A stretch of 64,000 nucleotides of DNA from Salinibaculum litoreum (lineage in GTDB: Archaea > Halobacteriota > Halobacteria > Halobacteriales > Haloarculaceae): the NCBI GenBank assembly GCA_009789175.1, contig CP046866.1, forward strand, positions 620,001 to 684,000, in the 5' to 3' direction. The translations under genes and the position numbers were made by a program. Under the pieces are notes generated by a model. It searched no databases and was not told the origin of the DNA. It saw only the letters and a list, made by a program, of their open reading frames with translations. Below, piece by piece: positions 1 through 8,975 of the stretch; the stretch's first letter is position 1; each line of letters begins with the position of its first letter.

Positions 1-314
1 ATCTCAGAGAGGCGTACGCAGACTTACTCGAAAAGAGATTTACCGTACTTACAGCAGCGGATGGGGAGGCGGCACTTGCAGCGATGACTGATAATGTTGA
101 CGTGCTATTATTAGACCGCCGGTTGCCTGGTCTCGATGGTGCTGATGTGCTGGACGAACTCCGCAAAAATGGCTACGACAGGCCTGTCGTCATAGTATCC
201 GCGGTTGACCCCCTGCTCCAGGAAATTGAACAACACGTTGAGGAATATCTGTTCAAGCCTGTCAACCGAGATGAACTCATCGAGGCTGTCGAGCAGGTGA
301 CACCACCGCAGTGA
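1..314 (+). CDS. Response-regulator receiver domain, 5' end outside window
   Basis: The frame is open from base 3 to the TGA at 312-314 and gives about 103 residues of a CheY-like receiver. The phospho-acceptor aspartate lies in LLLDRRLPG, followed by the switch Ser in VIVSA and the conserved Lys in LFKPV. The protein stops right after the receiver fold, so no HalX or DNA-binding output domain is present. It is probably a single-domain partner of the histidine kinases just downstream. It converges on the receiver gene at 457-867. The first 20-25 residues of the fold, including the acidic pocket, lie before the window. Confidence 0.85.
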   Translation, partial: LREAYADLLEKRFTVLTAADGEAALAAMTDNVDVLLLDRRLPGLDGADVLDELRKNGYDRPVVIVSAVDPLLQEIEQHVEEYLFKPVNRDELIEAVEQVTPPQ

Positions 315-456
315 ATATTTCTCTCTTCCTGATAGAACCTCGCTGTGTGACTGTATCGGCTGATTCGAGCAGCCCTGATTCTGACACTCCACAGTGACCG
401 ATACGCGCCCTGTATCGAGCAATCCAGTCCATGTGGTCTGCGCCCTCTTGTAGATG

Positions 457-867
457 CTATCCCGAGTGTGATTCCTGCATTGCAACCGGGTCTGAGACGT
501 GCTGTTCGACACACGCAATCAAGTCGCTCCCGGCAACCGGTTTGGTGAAATATTCAGTAAGACCGTCTGGTAAATCCACATCAGAATCAACCGCGGAGAC
601 CATTACGAATGGAACCTCGATACCGTGATTGCGGACTCGGGCAAGAAGTTCATCACCGGACGTGCCAGGCATACGCCGGTCACTAAAAACGATATCAATT
701 TCGTCGTCAATTAGTCCGAGGTCAACGTCTCCATCACTGGCAGTTTTCACTTGGTACTGTTGCTGAAGGCGGAGTTCATATATATCCCGAACATCAGGTT
801 CGTCCTCAACGATTAGGACAGTGGCAGATGCAGACGGAGTGTCTGAATCTGGTGAGGCTCGTGTCAT
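457..867 (-). CDS. Single-domain response regulator (receiver)
   Basis: A 136-residue CheY-like receiver. The acidic pair is in VLIVEDEPDVR (about residues 18-28), the phospho-acceptor Asp in VFSDRRMPG, the Ser switch in VMVSA and the conserved Lys in YFTKPVAGSDL. Apart from a short Ser/Asp-rich N-terminus there is only the receiver, so output is probably by phosphotransfer or protein binding and not by DNA binding. It resembles the receiver at the left edge of the window (DRRMPG versus DRRLPG). It is transcribed divergently from the PAS kinase at 1256 and is a plausible phosphorylation target of it. Confidence 0.85.
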   Translation of the reverse strand: MTRASPDSDTPSASATVLIVEDEPDVRDIYELRLQQQYQVKTASDGDVDLGLIDDEIDIVFSDRRMPGTSGDELLARVRNHGIEVPFVMVSAVDSDVDLPDGLTEYFTKPVAGSDLIACVEQHVSDPVAMQESHSG

Positions 868-1255
868 TAATTCTTGTTACTCATATGGGATGTATCAATA
901 CAAACCCTAACTAGTGGGGTTAGTTGGGAAGGCCGCAGCCTTCTCTGAACTGCCAACCGCTCCATTGCTCCAATGCCGACGGCTGATCCGGTAAATCGCC
1001 TCATGATCGCGCCCCGTAGCATCCACCTTGACTACCCGTGAATCGCTTGACTCAGGCGAGTTAGTGACCGATGAGACGCGTATCCCATCAGAAGTGCTGT
1101 GCAGGATACAGGGTGCGAGTCTCACATGAGGAGCCATCCCACCAAAGCCGAAGATTTGAATCATACAAACTATTCGGGTTTGGATGCTGCTCGGTACCGT
1201 CGTAGTTTACAGGCCTCACCACGGGGTTTTTCCATATCCATGCTGATTGTCAACT
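868..1255. other. Divergent intergenic region
   Basis: These 388 bases separate the divergent receiver and histidine kinase genes. An A/T-rich patch just upstream of the receiver start (868-905) and the tttttccatatcc tract at about 1227-1239 are the likely basal promoters. I see no convincing gene between them; short open frames here lack homology-like features. Confidence 0.5.
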
Positions 1256-3037
1256 ATGAGCGGGGGATCGTCGGACTCCGAAAAACAAGACTCTGACCAT
1301 GAGTACGGAGACACTCTCCGGCCCGACGACTACCAACAGTATGTTGATTTCTTTGAGAATGCCGCAATACCTATGCATTGGGTCGGACCGGATGGGACCG
1401 TCATCAACGCTAATACCGCAGAGTTGGACGCACTTGGATACACTCGTGAGGAGTACGTCGGCAATCACATCGCCGACTTCCATGCGGACCAGGATGTGAT
1501 CGACGACATTCTCGAACGGTTGCGGTTAGGTGAGGAGTTGCAGGAGTACGAGGCACGGATGGTGCGCAAGGATGGTTCCATTCGACACGTCCTGATCAAC
1601 TCAAGCGTGAACTGGCAAGACGGTGAGTTCGTCAACACACGTTGTGTCACGCGCGATATCACCGAACGCAAGGAGTACAAACGGGAACTTGAACGGCAGA
1701 ACGACCATCTGGAAGAGGTCTACGGACGGATCTCAGATGCGTTTTTTGCACTTGACAAGGACTGGCAGTTCACATATCTCAACAAGCAGGCCCACGACGT
1801 GATCAATCCGGACGGCCGCACACTCGAAGGCAAGAACGTTTGGGACGAGTTCCCGGCTGCGACTGAGCGGAAGTTCAAGCCGAAGTATGAACAGGCCATG
1901 TACGACCAGCAGACTGTCTCCTTCGAGGAGTATTATCCCGACCCGCTTGAGGCGTGGTTTGAAGTGCGAGCCTATCCGTCCGAGACGGGACTTTCCGTGT
2001 ACTTCCGCGACATCACTGAACGCAAGGAACATGAACGGGAACTCGAACAGGCTGAGGCTCGTTTTCAGGCGCTGGCGGAGAACTTTCCAAACGGAGGCGT
2101 ACATTACTTCGACGAGGACCTCCAGTACCAGTACGTCGCCGGGGCTGGCTTCGATTCGCTTGATACATCACCCGATGACCTAACGGGGAAGACTATCTAC
2201 GAAGTTGAACTGTACTCAGCAGAGGTTGTTGATATGCTTGAATCACTCATGGAGACGACCCTTGCAGGGAACGAGGAAGCCCTCGAGGTTACCTTTGAGA
2301 ATCACATATTCGAAATCCGGTCCGTCCCGATCCGAGATGGCGATGGAGAAATCATAGGGGGCTTTTTTATCACCCAAGATATCACGGACCAGCGCCGTCG
2401 GGAGCGCAATCTCGAACATCAGAACGAGCAGTTAGAGCAGTTCGCCAGTATTGTCTCTCACGATCTTCGCAATCCCTTGACTGTTGCTCAAACTCGATTG
2501 GAGCTGGCAGTCGAAGAGTGTGACAGCGAGCATCTCGACAATATTGAGGACGCACTTGATCGGAGTCAGGCACTGATTGATGATATTTTGACTCTCTCAC
2601 GAGAGGGTGAAGACGTGAGTGATATTGAGGCGGTGAAGTTCGGTTTCCTCGCCGAGAATTGCTGGCACAATGTCGAAACCACTGAGGCAACGATCACAGT
2701 AGAGACCGATCAGACGATTCACGCTGATCGGAGTCAGCTCCAGCAACTCCTAGAAAACCTCTACAGAAATGCGGTCGAACATGGAGGTGACGATGTGACT
2801 GTGACGGTTGGGGATATAGAGAACGGCTTCTACGTGGCCGACGACGGATCAGGAATCCCTGAAGGCGACCGCGAGAAAGTATTCGAACCAGGGTACTCAA
2901 CAAGTACTGACGGAACTGGATACGGGCTGCAAATTGTCAGAAAAATCGGCACCGCCCACGGCTGGGACGTTCGCGTAACCGAGAGTGACGATGGCGGCGC
3001 ACAGTTCGAAATTACTAATGTCGAAACCAGCAGATAA
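1256..3037 (+). CDS. PAS-domain sensor histidine kinase
   Basis: A 593-residue cytoplasmic sensor kinase with no membrane segment. Three PAS domains lie at about 22-140, 155-262 and 272-380, each ending in a DIT-type PAC signature (RDITERKE twice, QDITDQRR). A HisKA domain follows with the phospho-acceptor His in SHDLRNPL (about 400). The HATPase has an N-box in NLYRNAVEHG, a G1 box in DDGSGIP and a G2 box in GTGYGLQIV. It should autophosphorylate and pass phosphate to one of the neighbouring single-domain receivers. The ATG at 1256 is preferred to the in-frame TTG at 1247. PAS2 is closely similar to a PAS of the next gene, suggesting domain duplication. Confidence 0.93.
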   Translation: MSGGSSDSEKQDSDHEYGDTLRPDDYQQYVDFFENAAIPMHWVGPDGTVINANTAELDALGYTREEYVGNHIADFHADQDVIDDILERLRLGEELQEYEARMVRKDGSIRHVLINSSVNWQDGEFVNTRCVTRDITERKEYKRELERQNDHLEEVYGRISDAFFALDKDWQFTYLNKQAHDVINPDGRTLEGKNVWDEFPAATERKFKPKYEQAMYDQQTVSFEEYYPDPLEAWFEVRAYPSETGLSVYFRDITERKEHERELEQAEARFQALAENFPNGGVHYFDEDLQYQYVAGAGFDSLDTSPDDLTGKTIYEVELYSAEVVDMLESLMETTLAGNEEALEVTFENHIFEIRSVPIRDGDGEIIGGFFITQDITDQRRRERNLEHQNEQLEQFASIVSHDLRNPLTVAQTRLELAVEECDSEHLDNIEDALDRSQALIDDILTLSREGEDVSDIEAVKFGFLAENCWHNVETTEATITVETDQTIHADRSQLQQLLENLYRNAVEHGGDDVTVTVGDIENGFYVADDGSGIPEGDREKVFEPGYSTSTDGTGYGLQIVRKIGTAHGWDVRVTESDDGGAQFEITNVETSR

Positions 3038-3148
3038 AGTCAACGTACTGGACGAACTATCCAATAATATTAGGTAGCAATAAGTGTCCCACGCTATCCC
3101 TTAGCTCGCAATAATTAACAACGAGGGGATCAAAAAATGCCGAAGTAG

Positions 3149-5539
3149 ATGGTTGCAGGGGAGACACCAAAATTAGCCATTCGGACGCTCCTAATAGAGC
3201 CCGACACTGCTGAAGGGGAGGCGCTCGCGTCGCAACTCACCTACGCGGAACGCGACGATTTCGACCTCCGAACGGTTGCATCACTTGGCGAAGCACGGAC
3301 AGTGCTCGCTGAGGAGCAGATTGACTGTGTTGTCACTCGCCATGACCCACCGGTAATCGACGGCGTGGAAATCCTCTCAGCCCTGCGGGACGACTACACG
3401 GACCTGCCGATTCTGCTCGCCACTGGGACAGCATACGCCGACCACGTTCTCGACAGTTCGGCGACCGGCATTGTAGAGATGACTAACGGTGAGGTCCACG
3501 AGGGATTCGTTGCCAATCAAATCGAATCCGTCGTCTCGCGGGTACATGAACGCCGACAGTACGAAGCCCAATTGGAGGCAAGTCAGGAAACCCTTGAGCG
3601 ACTCCACCGAATCACGTCAGATCCGGACACATCGTTCACGGAGCAGGTCCAGCAGATGCTCGCATTCGGCTCTGACGTGTTCGGAATGGACATCGCATTC
3701 CTCGCACGTATCGACGACGAGGCAGGTGATTTCGAGGTCGTTGCGGCAGCGGGTGACCACGAACTGATTCAGGCAGGCGTCACCAGTGAGCTGTCGGAGA
3801 CATATTGTCGTCGAACAGTTGCTGACCACACCACCTCCCCACTGGCGGTACAGAATGCACCAGATGACATGGCGGACGACCCCGCCTTCAAAAAATTCGG
3901 CTTGGGCTGCTATCTGGGTGCACAGATCAACGTCAACGGTGAGTTATACGGAACGCTGTGTTTCGCCGACAACGACCCGCGACAACCCGGGTTTTCTGAA
4001 GATGAAAAGGCCCTCATTGAGATTATAGCGCAGTGGTTGCGCCAACAACTCGAACAGCGTGAGTACCGACGTGAACTGGAGACAGCTCGGGACAGATTCG
4101 AACAGACGCTCGAACGGGTTGACGATTCGTTCTTCGCTGTCGATACCGACTGGCGCGTTACTTACGTGAATGAGGTGGGGAAAGAGGTGCTTCGCAAAGC
4201 GATGGGTCTCGGTGACGGTGCCGATATCGTGGGGCGTCACCTGTGGGAGAACATCCCTGAAGCCGTTGAGACGACGTTTTACCAACAGTACCACCACGCG
4301 TTGGAGGCCCAAGAGTCGGTGTCCTTCGAATCGTATTTCGACCCGATGGACGTCTGGTTTGAAGTTCGAGCGTATCCGGATGAAGAAGGACTGTCGGTGT
4401 ATTTTACCGATGTTACCGAGCGCAAAGGGCAAGAACGTGAGCTCGAACGGTTTCAAAACCTCCTCAACCAGACTGAACGCGTCGCCGATATCGGTGGATG
4501 GGAGATCAATATCGAAACGATGGACGTGTTCTGGACCGAGCATCTCTTCGATCTGTTGGGGGTTGAGTACGACGAGGAACCGTCATATGACGAAGCGCTT
4601 GACGTCTATCACGAGGCCGACCGCCCGGTCGTCGAGCAGGCCGTTGAAGAGGCAATCGACGCCGAGGAACCATTCGATGTGGAACTGCGGTACTGGAAAT
4701 CCGACGACGACCTTCGCTGGCTCCGTGTGCAGGGCGTACCAATCACGAACGACGACGGTGAAGTTGTGATGGTCCGAGGCTCTGCCCAAGATGTAACCGA
4801 GCGCAAGGATCGGGAGCAGACACTGAACGCACTCCTCTCGGCCTCCCGGACGTTCATCGAAGCCGCGAACGAAGATGCTCTCGTTACTGCGCTCATTGAC
4901 GAAGTGGAGCGGATCTTCGACTACGATATCGCCTCGGTTCGTCTCCACGACGGGGACGCCGGGACGCTGCCGCCGACGAAATTTTCCCCGCAGGCTCGTG
5001 AACATGTTCCCGAGCCGCCGACCTACAACGATGACGAAGGTGTCATTGGGCACACATTCCAGTCCAAAGAACCGCTCGTCATCGATAGCCTCTCCGAGGC
5101 AACAGCTGTCGATTATGGCCAAGTCGAATCAGGCCTGTTCTTCCCACTGGGCGACCACGGCGTACTCAGTGTTGGGTCAGTCGAACCGGATGCATTCGAC
5201 GAGGAAGACGTCGCTCTCGTCGAACTACTGGCGCTGACAGCAGCGAGCGCGTTCGACCGTCTCGAACGGGAAACGGAGATGCGTCAACTCCAGCGTATTC
5301 TTAACCACCTCGAGGAAAAGGTGTTCCTACTGGCCGAGGATGGCGAATTGACGTTCGTAACCGAGCCACTGGCCACCTACCTCGGACGCGAGTCAGATCA
5401 CCTTGTTGGCACGACGCTCACGAGCCTCGTTCCGCCGACCGAACAATCGACGATCGAGGATGCACTGCAAACGATACGCACCGCATCATCCGAGAATGCT
5501 CCGTTGAATGCTGACGCCCTCTGCGGATTGTATCGCTGA
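3149..5539 (+). pseudogene. Large PAS/GAF sensor, truncated at the 3' side by an IS5-type element
   Basis: Translates to 796 residues. Order: degenerate receiver (about 8-125), GAF (about 150-300), PAS (315-425), PAS (435-560), GAF (565-720) and the start of another PAS (725-788). The expected HisKA/HATPase or Bat-HTH output region is missing. The frame ends a few codons inside the IS next door, so the last residues are IS-derived. The receiver lacks the acceptor Asp: the aligned position in VVTRHDPPVIDG is Arg. The conserved Lys is also absent, so this domain cannot be phosphorylated normally. No continuation is seen right of the IS. The gene is probably non-functional as a kinase, although a truncated sensor could still be made. 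Confidence 0.85.
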
Positions 5540-5569
5540 TTTCAGGGGATTTGGACGCCGTCTGGTGGT

Positions 5570-6385
5570 ATGGGACGGCTCAGGAACCTTACACAGGCAT
5601 TTCACGAGTTTGCCACGACCCACGTAGAAGAGTCAGACGTACCCGCCGTCGCCGACGGCGACGACGGGTACGATAAGGCCACGAAGATCGCGCTACTCTT
5701 GCTCAAAGAGGAGGTCAACAAACCGCTCCGGCAGTTCGAAGACTACCTGAACGAGATGCCGGGAATCCTCGACGTGTTTGACCTTGAGGAATCGCCTGAC
5801 TTCACGTCGTTCAGCGTGTGGGACGGTGAATTTCCGATGCAAGAGTTGCGCCGCCTGCTCCGCCGGTCAGCGGAGCAGGCGGGGCTGTCGGGAACGGCGT
5901 CGATTGACGCCAGCGGCTTCCAGCGCGATCAAGCCAGCTCACACTACCGCAATCGTGTCGGCTACTCGTTCAATGCCATGAAGACGACGCTGCTCGTCGA
6001 CACGGAGTCACTGGCCATCATGGACGCTCATTTCACGACGAAGAAAGCCTATGACGGCCATATTGGGCTGCAGGTCTTTCGGCGAAACGCCGAAGACCTG
6101 CAGGCACTGCTGGCGGACAAGATGTACTCATGGAGCGAACTCAGGGAAGCTTGTCGTGATGCATCAACGCGTCCAGTGATCAAACACTGCGAGCAAAACG
6201 CGCTCAAGAAAGCTCACAACGCTCGAATTGACGACGATGTCTACAATCAGCGGTCAATGAGCGAGACGGTGTTTGCGATGTTGAAGGACGACGGCGACGA
6301 GATCCGCTCCCGGAGTTGGCACGGCCAATTCCGGGAGCTCACGCGCAAGTGCATCGTACATAACCTAACGCAGGCGGCGAGTTAG
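5570..6385 (+). CDS. IS5-family transposase
   Basis: A 271-residue DDE transposase. An N-terminal helical region (1-100) is followed by the catalytic core: the first Asp in TASIDASGFQR, the second Asp region around LLVDTESLAIMDAHFTT, and the Glu late in RSMSETVFAMLKDD, in the Y-(2)-R-(3)-E arrangement typical of IS5-type enzymes (YNQRSMSE). It appears full length. An internal G/C-rich palindrome at about 5857-5888 and a perfect terminator-like hairpin at the stop codon may limit read-through from outside promoters. Confidence 0.88.
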   Translation: MGRLRNLTQAFHEFATTHVEESDVPAVADGDDGYDKATKIALLLLKEEVNKPLRQFEDYLNEMPGILDVFDLEESPDFTSFSVWDGEFPMQELRRLLRRSAEQAGLSGTASIDASGFQRDQASSHYRNRVGYSFNAMKTTLLVDTESLAIMDAHFTTKKAYDGHIGLQVFRRNAEDLQALLADKMYSWSELREACRDASTRPVIKHCEQNALKKAHNARIDDDVYNQRSMSETVFAMLKDDGDEIRSRSWHGQFRELTRKCIVHNLTQAAS

Positions 6386-6399
6386 AGCTCGCCGCCTGC
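6370..6399 (+). terminator. G/C-rich hairpin at the transposase stop codon
   Basis: GCAGGCGGCGAG (6370-6381) pairs perfectly with CTCGCCGCCTGC (6388-6399) across a short loop. The stem includes the stop codon region of the transposase. It could act as a terminator or as an mRNA-protecting or impinging-transcription block; no T-tract follows. Confidence 0.5.
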
Positions 6400-6692
6400 T
6401 CCCCTTCTCTGGACGTATCGAGGAGAGGCGTCGCCATCGTCCACCTCATACTTCGTGCGGTATCTTGTGAAACTGATGTTTTGGTCACCGCACAAGGCGG
6501 CTGAAATTGAATCGTCCGGTCTAAGAATCCGCTGAGAGAGCACCGCTACTGGTGGAAAGCTGAATATCATTATTCCAATACTAGCGCCGTCTTCCATTCA
6601 ACAGTGCACCAGAGAACGATAGGTGGCGATGCAAGGAAATGACGCGTCACGGTGACAACAATGACGAGCAGTCAGCTCATCTAGACCGCCGT

Positions 6693-6715
6693 CCATCGAC
6701 AGTCAAAGATGAGTG
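6693..6715 (+). promoter_or_regulatory. Island inverted repeat, weak copy
   Basis: CCATC at 6693-6697, then GATGAGTG at 6708-6715. The spacer is two bases longer than in the good copies, so this is a degenerate or decayed copy. Confidence 0.35.
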
Positions 6716-6773
6716 ACCGTGTCATCATGACGATAGCATCGCACTGCCCGACAAGACACACTGCACCCGCCAG

Positions 6774-6795
6774 TCATCACAGGCAAGATGGGTGG
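6774..6795 (+). promoter_or_regulatory. Island inverted repeat, copy 1
   Basis: TCATC (6774-6778), eight-base spacer, GATGGGTGG (6787-6795). It lies 137 bases before the first island gene and is followed at once by copy 2, so this gene has a tandem pair of sites. Confidence 0.7.
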
Positions 6796-6840
6796 AAGGA
6801 GTGTCGCGTCGGTCGCAACACCGAGTCGCACAGTACCGCC

Positions 6841-6865
6841 CACCCATCACAGGGAAAATGGGTGG
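6841..6865 (+). promoter_or_regulatory. Island inverted repeat, copy 2
   Basis: CACCCATC (6841-6848), eight-base spacer, AATGGGTGG (6857-6865). The arms CACCCAT and ATGGGTG are exact complements. The site ends 67 bases before the ATG at 6933, leaving room for a real 5' leader. Confidence 0.75.
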
Positions 6866-6917
6866 ACAGGTTGGTTCCGCCGAGCACGTCGTGATACGCG
6901 ACACCTGCACTCCAAAC

Positions 6918-6928
6918 AGAGGTTATCC
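6918..6928 (+). promoter_or_regulatory. Strong Shine-Dalgarno site
   Basis: AGAGGTTATCC lies five bases before the ATG at 6933 and matches nearly all of the complement of the 16S rRNA 3' end. The paralogous gene at 8084 has the same arrangement. Such sites are uncommon in haloarchaea, where many mRNAs are leaderless. Confidence 0.6.
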
Positions 6929-6932
6929 AGAT

Positions 6933-7664
6933 ATGAACATCGCACTTGAGTTCCACGGTTACAGCATCAGCAACGACTACACGTATGAAAGCACCGCAGA
7001 GGTGGTCGCCAGCGTCCTCGACAAACTCGACGCGCAACTCCCCGTCGGCCTCGCCGGCGTGGACACGCTCGTCACCGGCGTCCACGAACACATCGCTAAC
7101 GAAATCGAGGAGGCACTCGAGGCTCGCAACGAAGAGATCACCTTCGAACGTCGGTACCCGCGCATCACCAACTGGATGGACGGCACCGAGGACGACCTCG
7201 ACGACTGGTACGAAGCGAAGGTGGCAGCCTTCGACAAGCGAGACGCCATGCTCTGCAAAGAGGGCTACAACCACCCAGACATCGACCGGATGGTGCTGGC
7301 GACTGACTCCACGGGGAGCGGCGCATGGCAGGCCCGGCACGCAATCAGTCACGGCGTGCTCGTGTCCTACGTCTCCACCCAGGAGTTCATCGACTGGGAC
7401 GCAGCCCTCGAACGCGACGACAGCGAAAGCGAGTCTGACAGCGAAGGCGAGGCCGACAGTTCCGACATCAACGTGGCAGCAGACAGCCTCCTTGGCATCA
7501 CGCACATCGGGCCGACGAAGAAAGGCAAGCTGGAGGAAGCTGGCTACGAAACCCCTGAGGACGTGGCCACCGCAGAGCCTTCCGAGCTCGCCCAGACCGA
7601 GATGGTCGGCGAAGCGACGGCCGCCGAGATGATAGCCGACGCCAGCGGCGAAGCAGTCGCGTAA
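6933..7664 (+). CDS. Acidic protein with C-terminal helix-hairpin-helix module; paralogue of the 8084 gene
   Basis: 243 residues, function not recognised. The first 165 residues form an alpha/beta domain starting MNIALEFHGY and ending FIDWD. A Ser/Asp/Glu linker (about 168-190) leads to a helix-hairpin-helix module of the DUF4332 type (LLGITHIGPTKKGKLEEAGY, about 195-240), which usually binds DNA or nucleotides. The gene at 8084 is a paralogue of the N-terminal domain (MEIALEIFGD; ends FIDYD) without the HhH tail. The start is supported by AGAGGTTATCC at 6918-6928, an unusually good match to the archaeal anti-Shine-Dalgarno. Two island repeats lie upstream. Confidence 0.8.
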   Translation: MNIALEFHGYSISNDYTYESTAEVVASVLDKLDAQLPVGLAGVDTLVTGVHEHIANEIEEALEARNEEITFERRYPRITNWMDGTEDDLDDWYEAKVAAFDKRDAMLCKEGYNHPDIDRMVLATDSTGSGAWQARHAISHGVLVSYVSTQEFIDWDAALERDDSESESDSEGEADSSDINVAADSLLGITHIGPTKKGKLEEAGYETPEDVATAEPSELAQTEMVGEATAAEMIADASGEAVA

Positions 7665-7910
7665 GCCACTTCATCAGCAGCTATCAGTGGCTAAACTGAG
7701 CGCATAGTTTTCTACTAAGCTACCTAACTGCAACCTGCTTAGGGACACAAGCACCCGAACGAACACACGCACAGACCGAGAAGCTCCCATCTGCGGCGTG
7801 TGTCTGTTCGGGCCGGGGTGCAAGGCCCCGCCTAGGCATCCCCGCACCCGACGGCACACTCGTTTTTCACAACCCGTCGTCGTGGTCCGGGGCCGCGCAG
7901 AGACCCGCCA

Positions 7911-7935
7911 TCATCACAGTCAATTATGGGGGCGG
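7911..7935 (+). promoter_or_regulatory. Island inverted repeat, weak copy
   Basis: CATC at 7912-7915, the spacer acagtcaa shared with other copies, then ATGGGGGCGG. The right box is GGCGG in place of GGTGG and the spacing is one base longer. Confidence 0.35.
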
Positions 7936-8001
7936 TCTCGTTGCAGTGACCGGCAGTGTGTGTACTCGCACACGCCGCGGTAGCCCGAGACACAGCAGCC
8001 G

Positions 8002-8023
8002 CCATCACTAACAAGATAGGTGG
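8002..8023 (+). promoter_or_regulatory. Island inverted repeat, copy 3
   Basis: CCATC (8002-8006), eight bases, GATAGGTGG (8015-8023). It ends 60 bases before the ATG at 8084, the same leader-type spacing as the paralogous gene at 6933. Confidence 0.75.
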
Positions 8024-8069
8024 CAGAAGAAAAGTCGGTTCGCGTAGAGGCGTTGCTCTCACCCCAATC

Positions 8070-8080
8070 AGAGGTAATCC
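8070..8080 (+). promoter_or_regulatory. Strong Shine-Dalgarno site
   Basis: AGAGGTAATCC ends three bases before the ATG at 8084 and closely matches the complement of the 16S rRNA 3' end. It is the counterpart of the site before the 6933 gene. Confidence 0.6.
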
Positions 8081-8083
8081 ACT

Positions 8084-8575
8084 ATGGAAATCGCACTCGA
8101 AATCTTCGGCGACGTAAAGAACCCGAAGAAACGACAGCAGGACAGCTCGCTCAGCGAAGTCGTCGTCGGTCTTCTGAACAAGCTCGAACAGGAGCCTGAA
8201 ATCGACAACATCAACGACATCGACACCATCCACGTCGGCTTCGACCAGACCGTGCGAGAAGCCGTCGAAGAGGCAGCAGAATGGTTCGACTTCGAGGTCG
8301 AACGTGCCGACCAGTTCCTCCACGACGACGACATCGAGGAGTTCAGACGGAGAGCCCGAAACTCCAACTGGTCGCTGATGAGTGAGGAGGCAGAAGAGTT
8401 CCCAACTGTGGACCTCGTCGTCTCGGGCCGTGACGCCTCCGCGTCCGGCGAAGCCTTCGGGCGAGACATCCGACGCTTCGACGCCCGGAACATCATCCTC
8501 TCGACGAGTCGCTTCATCGACTACGACTCTCCTGCCTTCGAGTTCAACGAGGGCAGCGCAGAGGCACCGGCCTGA
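8084..8575 (+). CDS. Acidic island protein, paralogue of the 6933 gene N-terminal domain
   Basis: 163 residues, function unknown. It begins MEIALEIFGD and ends with a conserved-looking strand IILSTSRFIDYD, corresponding to the MNIALEFHGY start and FIDWD end of the 6933 product. The helix-hairpin-helix tail of that protein is missing. The two genes also share a strong Shine-Dalgarno and a similar distance from an island repeat, so they arose by duplication of a whole transcription unit. A middle segment rich in Asp and Glu is typical of haloarchaeal solubility adaptation. No catalytic motif is evident. Confidence 0.75.
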   Translation: MEIALEIFGDVKNPKKRQQDSSLSEVVVGLLNKLEQEPEIDNINDIDTIHVGFDQTVREAVEEAAEWFDFEVERADQFLHDDDIEEFRRRARNSNWSLMSEEAEEFPTVDLVVSGRDASASGEAFGRDIRRFDARNIILSTSRFIDYDSPAFEFNEGSAEAPA

Positions 8576-8690
8576 CGCGGTGCTGGCCACTCCCGGCACG
8601 GCTCTCCCAACGCGGCCCACCCTGACACCCGCTTTCCCCGCTGGCGTCGCTTTTCGGCCCGCCCCGCTCACCACCCGGTCGTGATTTTCA

Positions 8691-8975
8691 ATGCCAAACA
8701 TTAGACTCAGTCCAACCGAACTCATCGCGTTGCGCCGCGAGTGTATCGACGTTGCTCCACCGCCCGCCTTCGAAGAGACGGAGTGCAACAACCGTCACGA
8801 CTACCGCAAGGCATATGCCCTCGAGTTGGCCGTTGCCCAGCTTCGAGACATCTGCGCGGTGTGTGGCAACCCTGACTGCGACCAGCCCGTTTCGTTCGAT
8901 GGCATCCCCACCCACCAAGCCATCAAACCAGCGGCCATCGCCAGTGACGCCGGTCAAGGACTCGTTGACAGTTAA
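8691..8975 (+). CDS. Small cysteine-containing hypothetical protein
   Basis: 94 residues, family not recognised. The first half is helical and charged. A Cys cluster CAVCGNPDCD at about 60-69 could bind zinc (CxxCxxxxC). The start ATG at 8691 is the first in frame and follows a G/C-rich 115-base gap after the 8084 gene. No island repeat directly precedes it, so it may be read with the gene upstream. Confidence 0.65.
   Translation: MPNIRLSPTELIALRRECIDVAPPPAFEETECNNRHDYRKAYALELAVAQLRDICAVCGNPDCDQPVSFDGIPTHQAIKPAAIASDAGQGLVDS

Larger units (their letters stand above)
5513..6432 (+). mobile_element. IS5-family insertion sequence (ends approximate)
   Basis: The element contains one DDE transposase gene and interrupts the sensor gene on its left. 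The only end similarity I found is imperfect: GACGCC followed by CTCT at 5513 on the left, and its complement GGCGTC at 6427-6432 on the right. This gives about 920 bp, a size that fits a single transposase of about 270 residues. I do not see a target duplication, and the sensor does not continue on the right. A deletion or recombination event therefore probably followed insertion. The exact ends need comparison with another copy. Confidence 0.6.
6433..6932. other. Left flank of the accessory island, no convincing gene
   Basis: About 500 bases between the IS5 element and the first island gene. The first half (6433-6690) has no plausible gene and no continuation of the interrupted sensor kinase. 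The second half carries two good copies (6774-6795 and 6841-6865) and one weak copy (6693-6715) of the island's inverted repeat. A 61-codon frame at 6709-6894 runs through those repeats and is probably not translated. Confidence 0.5.
7665..8083. other. Intergenic region with island repeats
   Basis: About 420 bases between the two paralogues. It holds one good repeat (8002-8023), one weak copy (7911-7935) and a G/C-rich stretch. I see no gene that I can support. A 61-codon frame at 7798-7983 has two cysteines near its start but no other gene-like sign. Confidence 0.45.

Noticed and set aside
6433-6690. Possible continuation of the interrupted sensor kinase right of the IS5 element
   Set aside because: No HisKA, HATPase or Bat-type sequence is found in any frame.
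6709-6894. A 61-codon frame before the first island gene
   Set aside because: It runs through two copies of the inverted repeat and has Cys/His/Arg-rich, non-acidic composition; probably not coding.
7832-8791. A 319-codon minus-strand frame
   Set aside because: It is antisense to the 8084 gene, which has a strong Shine-Dalgarno site and a clear paralogue; the minus-strand product resembles nothing.
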